Positions 1 to 11,001 of a DNA stretch of 64,000 nucleotides are shown piece after piece. Each line of letters starts with the position of its first letter. Positions within the stretch are counted from its first letter, which is position 1. Source of the stretch: Lentinus brumalis (lineage: Eukaryota > Basidiomycota > Agaricomycetes > Polyporales > Polyporaceae); NCBI GenBank assembly GCA_001792895.1, contig MARA01000007.1, forward strand, positions 248,001-312,000, in the 5' to 3' direction. The notes beneath the pieces are model-generated. The model ran no database searches, had not been told where the DNA came from, and saw only the letters and a list, made by a program, of their open reading frames with translations. The translations under genes were made by a program, and so were the position numbers.

Positions 1-2194
1 CGGAATGCGGGTGAGAGTGGTGGCGCTGGCGAAGGGAAGAAGGGAGACGATGGAGAAGACGCTAGACCAGCTAGGACCATACGACCCGCACGTCTTTGGA
101 GTGGTGGAAGGAATAACAAGACTACGATCGGGATGGGCGAGGATAACGATTGTGAATGAGTGCTGGGGGAATGAGGTCGGCAAGGTGGACGTCGAGATAC
201 CGTACGCCCCCACCCTGACCATACAGAGGCGATGGACGGTCGAACTGGAGGAAGAGACGGTCGCGACGGAGGCGGTCCCTAAGGAAAAGGACCCTGAATG
301 GCAGTCAGCATTGACGTGCGGAGCAAAGAAGTGTAGACTGGCACCTCTGAACGACAGCGCGACGAGGACGATGAGAGTCCGTCCGATGTGGGGAGAGGAG
401 GGAACGCATGACGACCTGCGGCCCAGCGGCGAAGGAGTCCTAGCTATGCACTTGTGGATGCGGTACGACTATGCGAAGTAAGCTGCCATACTGACTGCAA
501 GCGTAACGATCTGCTAGCACGGACAATCGTGAGCCACATGTACCGAGCATCAGTAAGCAATAGACGTACCGTACCTTACCGGAGACCATGGGAAGATATG
601 GGACGCAGAAGCACGAAGCATAAATGTACCAGGGCAACCGAGTTGCAGACGCAACGACGCGGCATCAAATTGAACAACGAGAAGTCTAGCAGAAGCATCA
701 AGCACGCGGTGAGCAACGGTGACTACGACGAACTCAAGTACTTACAGACAGGAGAAGCGCGAGCGATGAGCATCGGCGACGTCCGCGAGAAGTGGCGTGA
801 GGCGCGCAATCAGCCGCGTGCGGGGATGAGCGAAGGGTTTGAGCAAGCGCAGACGATAACCAGCATCAGGGATTGACGTGGCACGCGAAGAGAAAGGGAG
901 AAGCGCAAGTGTTGACGTGGGAAGCAAGCGGCCGACAACACACCTGCCCCTGAAACAGAGAGCTACCGAAGGACAGTCAGGCACGTTAACGTCGCGGAAC
1001 GAAGCCACTTACGGTATACAAGGGCGGGTGCTGGGCATCTGGAACGATAGAATCTGGAAGATGAGAAGATACAGGCGAGGCGAGGCATGACAGACCCTGC
1101 GCGAAGCCACACTGAACCCAACTCTAACGCGCGAGCAAGGAGATGGCAAGACATACCGATGAAGAGATATAAGAGGGCACCAGGAGGAGAAAGGGGAGGA
1201 TGCGAGAAACGCGCGACCACTGATCGCGGCGATCGAAGACCTGAAGATCGGGCGAACTGGAGCGAAAAGTGTAAAGTCAAATGCATATGAGGGCAGGGAA
1301 GAGAAGCGTGCATCACTTACGATGCGATAGCTTCAGCGCGAGATGAAGAGACACAACGGCGATGCGGCATCCACGCTCTCCAGAAGTTAAGGGACGAGCG
1401 AGCTTGACGAGTGCGCTACCGGGGTGCGCCTTGAGGCCATTCTGAAGTGAAGCAGCGTCAGTGAAGAGGCGGGCACCAAGACGCGCGAGCCAAAGAGACG
1501 TACGATTACAAGGAGCGAAGAGAAGGCAATCACAGAAGGACCAGACGACGAAGAAACGAAGGAGGAGGGGAAACTGAAAACCCCGACGATAGAGACGTAG
1601 AGAACGATAGAACATCCACGCGCGACGTGCAACCACGCCTGCTGGAGGAAGAGACGAGAAGAGGAGAACTCGGCGGGAGAAGTAGAGATCGATGAGTCGG
1701 CGGGGGAGGCGTGTGAATAGTAGACCTCCCCAAAAAAGGCAAACCTGGGGACACGTGGACCTGACTTAGAAATCCAGTGCCTGGCCAAAAATGGTAAGGA
1801 AGTTCGCGTACTCTACGAACCAGTCTGAGGATCGTGGTCGCCTACGGGCGTTGACTACGAATCCTGCGCGAAATCGGAGTGCAGGCAGGCCAGCGCACAG
1901 GAGGGTGGGAGAAGTCGTATCGAATAGGCAGGGGGACAAACAACCCACGACAACACCGAGTATGAAGGCCAGCAGGCAGGCGATTTTGCGTCCTCCTCCC
2001 CTTCCCTCTATCCACTCCCACTCCCTGCACTCTCTCCCCTCTGCTGCACGTCCCTGAGTCAAGCGACGAACGTCTGACGAGATGCCGGTGAGTACCCCCG
2101 AGCAATGTCGACCTGGCTGGTGGAGAGCCTCCAGGGCCGGCCTACGAGGACTGGGACCCTGTTGATGGACGTGATATGATGCCAGGCCAGCGCG
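1..2194. other. Left flank of the LINE; no gene recognised
   Basis: No family is recognised here. An open frame at 5-481 (+) encodes 158 residues and shows no motif I can name. Beyond it, short frames overlap on both strands and none continues far. The + strand from about 880 to 1760 is conspicuously purine-rich (many GA, GAA and GAG triplets), which looks like a decayed charged-residue coding sequence or LINE 5' sequence. No target-site duplication matching the bases after the poly-A tail was found, so the LINE 5' end cannot be placed and part or all of this stretch may belong to the element. About 1766-2194 holds no convincing frame. Confidence 0.35.
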
Positions 2195-4993
2195 ATGAGT
2201 GAGGTCCCAGTAGCGACAGACGACGAGGGCACGGTGATGGGCACCCAAGCAACGTTGAAGGACGGTCAGGGCGGGCAGCAGGTGAGTCGCATATCATCCT
2301 TCCACCCCGGCCGGCGTCGAACGAGCGCGATGCAGAACGCCCTCGAGGAATCGCTCCCGCCGAGCTCTCCGATAGAGTCGTGGACGGATGGTGACGACAA
2401 GGTGAACCGCGTCGACGAAGGCCACGATGGCGAAGGCTCTGCCACGAGCTACGATACAAAGGCGATGTGGGCGGCATCCGGCCCGGCCCCGAGCCTCTAT
2501 CTCTTCGACGAACACGAGTCGGACGCGCGTGAAGACGGCGAGGTCATGGAAGGGGCGACTCTCAACCGAGAGGAAGACGACCGGACGGTGGACGAAATGC
2601 AGGCGGCATCGCGCGCGTTCCAGAAGCGTGTGGAAGACTTCATCTGTAAGCCCCACTCTGGCCCTGTCTTGACGGACCACATAACGACTCCGCGGAAGCG
2701 TTCTTGGACGGGGACTATCGCCAGTGAAGAGCTACGCCGATCGTCTAGGAGGATGAGGAGGGACGAGGTCGGTGAAAAGGACAAGAGCGTACGGCTCCCA
2801 TCCATACATGAACTTGCAAAGAACCCATGGGGAGGCAACGGAACCGGGAGGGATAGTAGCGTTAGATATCCTGATCCTGTACACGCACTCGGCCTGGGAC
2901 AGAACCCCCACACCCCGCTCACTACTTTCGCCTATCAGAGCGCGGCGAATGTCTCTGGGAAGCCGCCCACGCTATTTGATGCCGGTACCGTCGCCTCAGC
3001 GGTGCGCTCTCGTGAAGAGAGAGCGGAACCTGAGGAAAGGGCGGGAGGGCTCAAAGACGCAACAGCGTCGCGTGCTGCCTCGGTCAGACGACACCTCATG
3101 GACTTGGACGCCGAGGACGGAGGAAGCCTCCTCCACTCTCCGAGTTTACGGCGGGCCCGAATTGAACGAGACCATAGGGAGCTGGAGGAAGCCGAGGAGC
3201 GCAGACAGGCGCTGCGTGCGGCGCTCCGAGACTCGACGCAGACGGAGAACCGATACCCAAGGCAGGAGAGCCAAGAGCGGTGGCGAGGAGGCTACGCGCC
3301 GAACCTCATGCGGCGTGGAAGGAACGAGCTGGGAGAAGCCCAACGACGGGCAGCGATAGACGATCTGGCCCCTGATATGGGTCAGGAAGGCGAGGACGAT
3401 GAAGAAGACGGCGAGGAAGACCAGAGAGGAGGAGAGGCGAGACGACGAGACACGTGGTCAGCCATTCCGAATACCAAGGCATGGCGCCACCGCGAGGAGA
3501 TGAAGGCACGGGCGAGAGCCGAGCACGAAGACGGCTGGGTGCAGGAGCGTTTCCCCGAGATCGAGGACGTCCCGAGGGCTACGGAGGTGCCGACGCACTC
3601 CTCGTATGCTCCTACGAGCCGAGGAGGGATGAGGAACCGGCGGGACAGCATGGTTTCGGTGCCCGAGTGGGAGGCAGGAGCGGGACGAGGCTATGAGTCG
3701 TTCGAGACCCGGTCGCACGGGCTGAATACTGGCAATCTGGGACGAGCCGAGGACCTGATGGACTACGAGGACGCACCCGAGGCGGAGGCGTCCTACGAAG
3801 AATGGACCGGCCCAGGAGCAAGGGGCGCCATCCCGACGGCGGTCGTGCGCGATGAAGGCTTCGAGGACATGCCGGTGGCAGTGAACGACCCGCACGACAG
3901 AAGGTGGATAGTGCATTTCGAGGACCCGGAGTCGCTGCTGACAGGCCTGTCCGCGGATTTCATTCGGATCGTGTGGCGGGGGAAGGAGCCGACGGTGGTA
4001 TTCACGGTTTTCAACTACAAATACACTGAGAACGGGGCGATCAATAGGCATATCGAAGCGGCTGTGACGAACATGACGACAGTACTCACGGGAGAGACTG
4101 GGTTCCGGGTCATCCCGCCAGATCCAGAGCGGGGACGCAAGCTACAGTCGCGTGAGCTGCCTTTCGTATGGGCAATACGAGGGCTGTCCGAGGCCGGAGT
4201 ATGGGAAATGGTCAAGACGCGCATCGCTACATCAAAAGGCGTCACGATACTCACGCACTCGCGAACGCTCAACAACCCTCGCTGGGTCTGTGGACTCGGT
4301 GGTTTCCTGCGCCCGGACGCTGAAGACATCAAGAAGACGGTCATGACGGCTCTGCGGTCCACGTATATGGTTAGAAGACTCACTGACCTGACGAGATCGA
4401 ACGCGGCTCTCGACCACGTCCCGATGGAACGGCGCGTGGAACACATCCTCCGGTCTCTAGACATCAAGGTGGTGACGACGCGGGACGGAGAATACGTGGC
4501 GCATGTCTACATCACTCCCCCGACGGACGATGTGGACGCGTGGAGGGAGTGGGCCGAGGAAGTCCGGACGCACCGCTTCAATGCCTTCATATGCGGGGCG
4601 GGAATGGCCAGGCGCGTCTTCTGGTGCGCCGGCTGTCGGGGCGTCGATCACGAAACGGATGACTGTGTTATTCCGAAGATGCGGGGATGGAAGGGGCCAG
4701 ATGCTGGATCTGGCTCGCACACGAGACTGCCGATCCCAGGAATGCTTCGAGGAGGGTCTGGGAGAGGGGGTTTCTTGAACGGTGCACACGGACAAACATG
4801 GGGAGATGATACTCAGTGGTCGAACGGAGGCGCGAAACGAGGCGGATGGCTTGGGCCGACAGGGAACGGACGAGGCCGGGGATCTGCGGGGAGAGGAAAC
4901 GGGCGTGGCCAATGGGGACCGCCGGCGAGAGGAGCGCGCGGGGTGAAAAAGCTAGGCTGGTCGCCGGCAGGACGATATGGCCGTGAGGCATGA
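2195..4993 (+). CDS. LINE ORF1, gag-like RNA-binding protein
   Basis: A 932-residue uninterrupted frame starting at the ATG at 2195. The first 550 residues are acidic and highly charged with Arg/Glu-rich, probably disordered or coiled stretches. A more ordered segment (about 560-800) precedes a zinc knuckle of the CX2CX4HX4C type, with ligands at about C811, C814, H819 and C824. The C-terminus (about 840-925) is rich in Gly-Arg repeats resembling an RGG box. In LINEs such proteins coat the element RNA and form the ribonucleoprotein; that role is family knowledge. The frame is intact, unlike ORF2. An in-frame ATG further downstream could also serve as start. Confidence 0.85.
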   Translation: MSEVPVATDDEGTVMGTQATLKDGQGGQQVSRISSFHPGRRRTSAMQNALEESLPPSSPIESWTDGDDKVNRVDEGHDGEGSATSYDTKAMWAASGPAPSLYLFDEHESDAREDGEVMEGATLNREEDDRTVDEMQAASRAFQKRVEDFICKPHSGPVLTDHITTPRKRSWTGTIASEELRRSSRRMRRDEVGEKDKSVRLPSIHELAKNPWGGNGTGRDSSVRYPDPVHALGLGQNPHTPLTTFAYQSAANVSGKPPTLFDAGTVASAVRSREERAEPEERAGGLKDATASRAASVRRHLMDLDAEDGGSLLHSPSLRRARIERDHRELEEAEERRQALRAALRDSTQTENRYPRQESQERWRGGYAPNLMRRGRNELGEAQRRAAIDDLAPDMGQEGEDDEEDGEEDQRGGEARRRDTWSAIPNTKAWRHREEMKARARAEHEDGWVQERFPEIEDVPRATEVPTHSSYAPTSRGGMRNRRDSMVSVPEWEAGAGRGYESFETRSHGLNTGNLGRAEDLMDYEDAPEAEASYEEWTGPGARGAIPTAVVRDEGFEDMPVAVNDPHDRRWIVHFEDPESLLTGLSADFIRIVWRGKEPTVVFTVFNYKYTENGAINRHIEAAVTNMTTVLTGETGFRVIPPDPERGRKLQSRELPFVWAIRGLSEAGVWEMVKTRIATSKGVTILTHSRTLNNPRWVCGLGGFLRPDAEDIKKTVMTALRSTYMVRRLTDLTRSNAALDHVPMERRVEHILRSLDIKVVTTRDGEYVAHVYITPPTDDVDAWREWAEEVRTHRFNAFICGAGMARRVFWCAGCRGVDHETDDCVIPKMRGWKGPDAGSGSHTRLPIPGMLRGGSGRGGFLNGAHGQTWGDDTQWSNGGAKRGGWLGPTGNGRGRGSAGRGNGRGQWGPPARGARGVKKLGWSPAGRYGREA

Positions 4994-5054
4994 AGCTAGA
5001 CGCGTCTGGTATTCTCGTGATCTATCAGGATAGCTTAGGTCGCCCTCTAATTAA

Positions 5055-5357
5055 ATGACTCACCACTCAGCACTAAACGAAGGACTTGGAGACGAGAAGA
5101 TAACTTCTCCTCGGACGATGGAACAGGGGCATTGGACTCTGCGGAGGAGGGTCCCATGCAATGGCTATAACCGGCACGGACCACACCGACATGGCAACCG
5201 GATCATGTGGGGCACGGGACAACGCAGCTCCAGTCCCGATCAATGCCAAGCCACGTCTGCGCCCACATATACTGGCCTCGGCCAGGAAAGCGCAGTCGTA
5301 CCATTAGCAGGCGGGAACCTATTCAGGTTTGACAAACCGCGCGTAAGCAAAGCGTGA
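5055..5357 (+). CDS. Short ORF between LINE ORF1 and ORF2
   Basis: A 100-residue open frame in the interval between ORF1 and ORF2, with no recognised domain. Its stop codon overlaps the first ATG of ORF2 in the arrangement TGATG (5355-5359). Overlapping stop-start pentamers are known in several LINEs, where ribosomes terminate and reinitiate on ORF2. Here that is only suggestive, because the frame is short and its conservation is unknown. It may instead be a chance frame in a linker of about 360 bp. Confidence 0.3.
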   Translation: MTHHSALNEGLGDEKITSPRTMEQGHWTLRRRVPCNGYNRHGPHRHGNRIMWGTGQRSSSPDQCQATSAPTYTGLGQESAVVPLAGGNLFRFDKPRVSKA

Positions 5358-8300
5358 TGACTGGTAGCTGCATACTAGACAACACGCACTGTCACCGTGA
5401 TCGGGGGCTCCCGATCTTGGGCCAGGGCTATGGTTGTACCCTGGCCGACGACGCAACCGCGAATCATACTACTACAAACCAACACCCCAGCGGCAGTCCT
5501 CTCGGCGATGGTCTTATGCGCCCCGTCCTGGAAGGAGATCCCTATGGCGCGCGTGCTAGTCAGGGGATCGATGAAGACCAGGATGGGATTGGAAGCACGC
5601 ACAACGAAAACGACGACGATGGCGACGGTACTGACGGCGGAAGACCTCGGGCAGGACGTGCGGAGGAAGGCTGTACGCCAGGCTCAGAGGCGAGTGCACG
5701 GAAACGAAAACGGAAAAGGAAGGAGAGGAATGAGCGGAAGACGGCCCTGCAGATAGGTTCATTGAACATCAATGGTTTTGGGAATATGCTGAGGGACCAC
5801 CCAAATAATAAGTGGGGACGTCTGTATAGAGTCATGTCAGAGCATAGAATTGCGATCCTTCTCATGCAGGAAACGCACTTGACAGATGAACGGGTGGCCG
5901 GAATACACAAAATGTTCGCTCGGAAGCTGAGAGTCTATCACTCTGCAAACCCTGAAGCCCCAACTCAACGTGAAGGGGTAGCTATCGTCCTGAACTCGAG
6001 GTACATAGATTCAGCGAACGCCGAGGCGGAAGTCATTGTCCCAGGTAGGGCACTTCAGCTTACCGTTTCGTGCCAAGGAGGGGACAGGAAGACCTTCCTG
6101 TGCGTATATGCCCCTACCTCTGACGGGGTGGCGGAAAGAATACGTTTCTATAACGAGGTCCGGAAGTACTATAATGAGCACCCGAACTGCCCGAGACCGC
6201 ACCTAGTAGCTGGCGATTTCAACAATGTCGAAGACATGCTGGACCGCCTCCCGGTTGGAGAAGGTCCGGACCAGTCGACGATCGCACTAGACGATCTGAA
6301 AATGGACCTAGGACTTATGTTAGGAGATGGATGGAGAGTAACAAACCCGGATACACGGGAATATACCTTCCATAGGGGCACCGGACGCGACGCGGTCTTC
6401 TCTAGGCTGGACCGAATCTACGTCACCCCGGGTCTTCGAGAATGCGAGAGAGTGGCGCGTGTGCGAGGCCGGGGTCAAGACGGACCACAGCCTCGTCCTG
6501 GTCCAACTCACCCCGGAGAACGCGCCGATAATGGGCCAAGGTCGGCAGCTCTTCCCAATCCATATGCTACAAGACAGGAAGTTAGCGAAGGTTATGAAAG
6601 AAAGGGGCAGGAAGGCAATGAGCGACCTGGCGACCCTTGAGAGAACTGGAGGCAGAAGCGAGCGATCGAATGCTCAGCTTCTACTATATGGCCTCAAGAA
6701 AGATGTAATGAGGCTGGCTCGAGACCGTGAAAAAGAGGTCGTTCCGAAACTCCTGGCGGAGATACGTGAGAGGGAGAGAGCTCTGCGAAAGACGAAAGCG
6801 AGCAAAGAGATGTCAGAGGAGGTCAAGGTGGCAGAGGCGGCGGCCTTGACAAAGCAAATACGCGAGCTGAAGCAGCGGAGATATAAGCAGCAACAACAAA
6901 ACTCGCGAGCCACTCACCGGCTATATGGCGAACGTCCTACAAAATATTGGTCGAAGCTTCACAGAGAGTGCGCGCCTCGGGATACGATATCTGCCTTCGA
7001 GAAGGAAGGCCAACTAGGCGTGGCCGGCGAGAAACTATTCGAGACGGACTCTGTACGCATGGCGGAAATGGCTCGGACCCACCATATGAACGTCCAGCGC
7101 GATGAGCCTGGCTCGAAAGGGGCGGAGGAACGAGAGGAGGATATTATGGCGGCGCTGAATAGCCTTGATGTAGAAGTTACGGCAGACCAGGCGGAGAACC
7201 TAAGTGGCGGAATAACCTATGAGGAGTGTCAGCTTTCCTTACGGTTCGCCAAGAACGGGACATCACCGGGGCTTGACGGTATCCCGTTTGAAGTGTGGAA
7301 GGCACTGCACGCGCGATACGTCGAGGATTCCCGCTTCCCAGAGCGTGTGCATTTCGATGTCCTCCGGCTGATCCAAGCTGCCTTTGAGGATATCAGAATC
7401 TATGGCGTTGATCCGAAGACCTCTTTTGCGCATGGGTGGATTGCACCGATCTATAAGGAAAAAGGTGAACGCACGCGCGTGGTCAATTATAGACCAATAA
7501 CTCTCCTTAATACGGACTACAAACTTTTGAGCAAGATCCTGGCTGTCCGACTAGCTGAAGTTGCGCCGACAATAATCCATAAGGCCCAAGCGGGCTTCGT
7601 GCCAGGGAGGAGAATACACAACCATACTCAACTCGCTAGAATGATGATGCACTGGTCGGAGCGGACAGGCGAGGATGGCGCCATCGTCGCCCTCGACCAG
7701 GAGAAAGCGTATGACAAGATTGCACATGACTATTTGTGGCGAGTGCTGGAACGTTTCAGGATCCCGGCTGCCCTCATTCAGATAGTGAAATCCCTGTACT
7801 CCAATGCAGAGACGTCAGTGATGGTCAATGGAATCCTGAGTCGCAAATACCGCATCTACCGAGGGGTACGGCAAGGTGACCCGCTCTCTTGCCTCCTGTT
7901 CGATCTCGCAATTGAGCCCTTGTTGGCCATGATTCGAAAATCTGAGCTCAATGGATTCAACATACCTGGCTCAGGAGAGTGTCTCAAGGCGGTCCTATTC
8001 GCTGACGATACCACCGTGTATCTCTCGAGGAACGACGATTTCCGTGTGCTGCAAGACGTCCTTGACACTTGGTGCGCTGCAGCGAAAGCCCGGTTTAACC
8101 TGGGCAAGACTGAGATCATTCCTATAGGCAGTGAAAACTTCCGCGGCGAGATGGCGGAGACGTACCGGAGCACCGGCAAATGGGAAAACTACCCGCAAGG
8201 GGTGCATGTCGCTCAAGAGGGCGAGGCTATTCGAATACTTGGGGCCTTCTTTGGGAATGGCATCAGCCAAGTTGACGTGTGGACGCTAGTACTAACCAAG

Positions 8301-10609
8301 ATTGTTGCGATGCGCCAGCCTCTGACCCAGGTCATTGCAAGGTGGAGGGCGGGCCATGCGACACTAAAAGGAAAGAAGCATGTAATTCAGATGATTGTGG
8401 GGGGATGACTCAGTATCTGGCGACGGTTCAGAGGATGCCGGAGATCATAGTTCAACGGCTGAATAAGATTATACGCAGCTACCTCTGGGATGATAGACAT
8501 AACCCCCCGGTAGCGCTAGAGTACGTCTATCTCCCAGTCGAGAAAGGGGGCCTGGGTATACTGGACCTGGATGCACGTAACGAGGCGATAGATGTCCTGT
8601 GGCTGAAGAAGTATCTAGATTTTAGTACCGAACGACCCCTGTGGGCATTTCTAGTAGATGATATCCTCACGCACCATGTGACGAAAGACTGTACGCTCAA
8701 GCAAGGTTTCCTGCGCTCCAACCCCTTCACTCAGACATGGAAACCGAGGGTGAGAGGTCTCCCGGACGAAGTCAAAGGGATCCTCGATGTCGCGAAACGG
8801 TATGGCGTCCGACAGGAAGGTCTCGCCTTCTCCAGAGGAATCCTCCGATCGATGCCGATGTGGAATCATGCTCAGGCGGACCGCATCAAGCTAGGGAGGC
8901 TGTCAGTCCCGTCTAAACTCCTGACATGCCTTCAACTGAGACACAGGGTGAGAACGGTTGGGGACTTCATCCAGCTGGCGACGAGGCTGGGGCACCGTGA
9001 ACACAAAACGAGTGCTAGATGCAAATGCGCGGGATGCACGTACCTTCGAACTGCGGAGGGATGTACGAATCCATCTCTGTGCGTAGGCAGGGCGACGGCG
9101 ATCCTCAATACACTCCCAGGGAAGTGGGACCCACGACTGAGGCAGCCGGAAGACTATGAACGAGGCACGATGAGTGACCTACAAGCCGAGACTCAGGACG
9201 AGAACCTGGAGCCCTTCAATCGATGCGTGACCACGTATGGAGACATAGGACACACCTTTCGAATATTCACTGAGGCGTCGCCGGCATCGAATGAGAGGAC
9301 GAATATGGAGCTCGACGAAGACGGCACGAACATGACACTCGCCACAGACGGCTCATGTCTGTACAATGGCGAACGACGCGCGAAGGCGGGAGCAGGAGTA
9401 TTTGTTGAAGGAGATCAGCGTCTGAACAAGAGTTATAGGCTCCCGGAGGAGATCACGCAGTCAAACCAGACTGGTGAACTGGTTGCGGCGATACTGGCTA
9501 CAGAGATACCTGATGGTCGAGCGCGTCTGATCATGGAAACGGACTCCCGAACTACGATGGATTCGGTCACTAAGTGGACGCAACGGCATGAAGACTCGGG
9601 GTATATACTTCAGAAGAATGCGTACCTAACTCGAGTAGCTGTTGCTAAGCTACGCATGCGCCACGCCCACACGCTCTTCAAATGGGTGCGTGGACACAGC
9701 GGGCATCCACGGAACGAAGCGGCCGACAAACTGGCGGCCCGGGGAGCGGAGAAGACGGCTCACGACGAGGTGGGTCTTGATATACCTGTCTGTGCTCGGT
9801 TAACTGGCGCGAAGCTTCAGTCCATGACTCAAAAGCTTGCGTACCGTGCGATTCGGGATCGGAAAGACAAACTCGTGAAACCTCGACCCAGGACTACAGC
9901 GAACGTTGATCGAATCACGGCTGGCATCCAGGCAACTTTCGGTACGCAACTCTATGACGAAACCATATGGACATCCTTCAGGAGTAGGCATGTATCCAGG
10001 CAGGCAGCCCAATTCCTCTGGATGGCTACCCATGATGGATACATGATCGGATCGCACTGGCTCAGAACGAACATGTCAGCGGAACTTCAAGAGAGAGCGA
10101 CCTGCCGTATCTGCGGAGAATGCGAGACGATGTCTCACATTATCTTCGACTGTGAGGCAAGAGGACAAGCCACAGTATGGAAGCTACTAGAGACGACATG
10201 GCGGCTCACGGGTGCGAAGTGGTACGAACCATGTTGGGGGACGGCTTTCGGGGCGGCCTGTGCAGTATTCAGCACGAGCGACGGTGCGAGGAAACCGGCT
10301 ACGGAGAGCCTCTGGTGCATCCTATGCACAGAGGCCGTACACCTGATCTGGAAACTGCGGTGCGAAAGAGTTATTCAACGGGATGGCGAAGAGTTCACCG
10401 AGACGGAGGTCACTAACCGCTATTACGCGGCAATGGACGCTAGGCTGAGTATTGATCGAAGAACCGCTGCGATAATGAAAGGGAAGAGAGCCCTGAAACC
10501 GCAGGATGTAGAACGAATTTGGCAACCGGTTATCGACCGTGCTGCTGATCTCCCGCCCAAGTGGGTAGTGAACAGCGGGGTTTTAGTGGGTATTAAGCGT
10601 GGGAGGTGA
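5357..10609 (+). pseudogene. LINE ORF2: endonuclease, reverse transcriptase, RNase H (two frameshifts)
   Basis: Three frames together make one polyprotein. The endonuclease (about 5750-6490) shows LNINGF, QETHL, GDFNN and, after the first frameshift, the terminal DHS, which are the expected APE-type active-site motifs. The reverse transcriptase (about 7200-8130) has the catalytic FADD at 7998-8009. RNase H (about 9335-9750) keeps its acidic residues in TDGSC, TGELVA, ETDSR and NEAADKLA. A Cys cluster (about 9025-9085) precedes RNase H, and a CX2CX7HX4C finger (about 10100-10155) follows it. Reading moves from frame 2 to frame 3 near 6460 (one extra base, or two lost) and back to frame 2 at a six-G run, 8399-8404, where a seventh G would restore VGGMTQ. 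All catalytic motifs are intact, so decay is recent or the second break is a consensus error. The first ATG is at 5357. Confidence 0.88.
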
Positions 10610-10869
10610 GAGTGGCTGGCGGCCTGCGAGCCAGCCTCTCCCACCCCCCGGGCTTTGAGTCCCACACTCAGTGCGTAAACGCATTTCCTCGTGGTGGACA
10701 CTACCATTACTATTCTCCTATTTATAATGGCACGTCCGTGGCTAATGGCCAGGGACGAGCTGTTTAGCGGGTCTAATCGGTATTCATCGATTTAACTGCA
10801 TGACAAGCCCTAATGGGGATTATTGCGGTTAAGACACTTACGCTCCACCAAAAAAAAAAAAAAAAAAAA
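10610..10869 (+). other. LINE 3' UTR and poly-A tail
   Basis: About 240 bp after the ORF2 stop without a coding frame, followed by 20 consecutive A residues at 10850-10869. This is the hallmark of target-primed reverse transcription and fixes the 3' end of the element. Host sequence resumes at 10870, and the MCD4 start codon is at 11002. Confidence 0.85.
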
Positions 10870-11001
10870 CGCGCTCGTCGTTGCCCACGATGGCAACGAG
10901 GCGCGCGCCGTTGCACTCAGCACTGAACACGTCCGTCGTCGCTGCGCAAACGACTTCTTGGCCGCATACATGCACTACACGACATAACACTGAGCTTCAC
11001 A

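Larger units (their letters stand above)
2195..10869 (+). mobile_element. Non-LTR retrotransposon (LINE) with EN-RT-RNase H and poly-A tail
   Basis: A nearly full-length LINE. In order it has a gag-like ORF1 with a CCHC knuckle, a short linking ORF, an ORF2 with apurinic endonuclease, reverse transcriptase, RNase H and a C-terminal zinc finger, a 3' UTR of about 240 bp, and a run of 20 A at 10850-10869. No LTRs are seen. The RNase H domain and fungal host fit the Tad1/I-like side of fungal LINEs, but clade is inferred, not shown. ORF2 carries two frameshifts, so this copy is probably not autonomous as read. It lies in the same orientation as MCD4, directly upstream of it. The given start is the ORF1 ATG; the true 5' end is probably further left. 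Confidence 0.9.

Noticed and set aside
6440..6480. Programmed frameshift in LINE ORF2
   Set aside because: No slippery sequence or downstream structure was evident; a simple indel is more economical.
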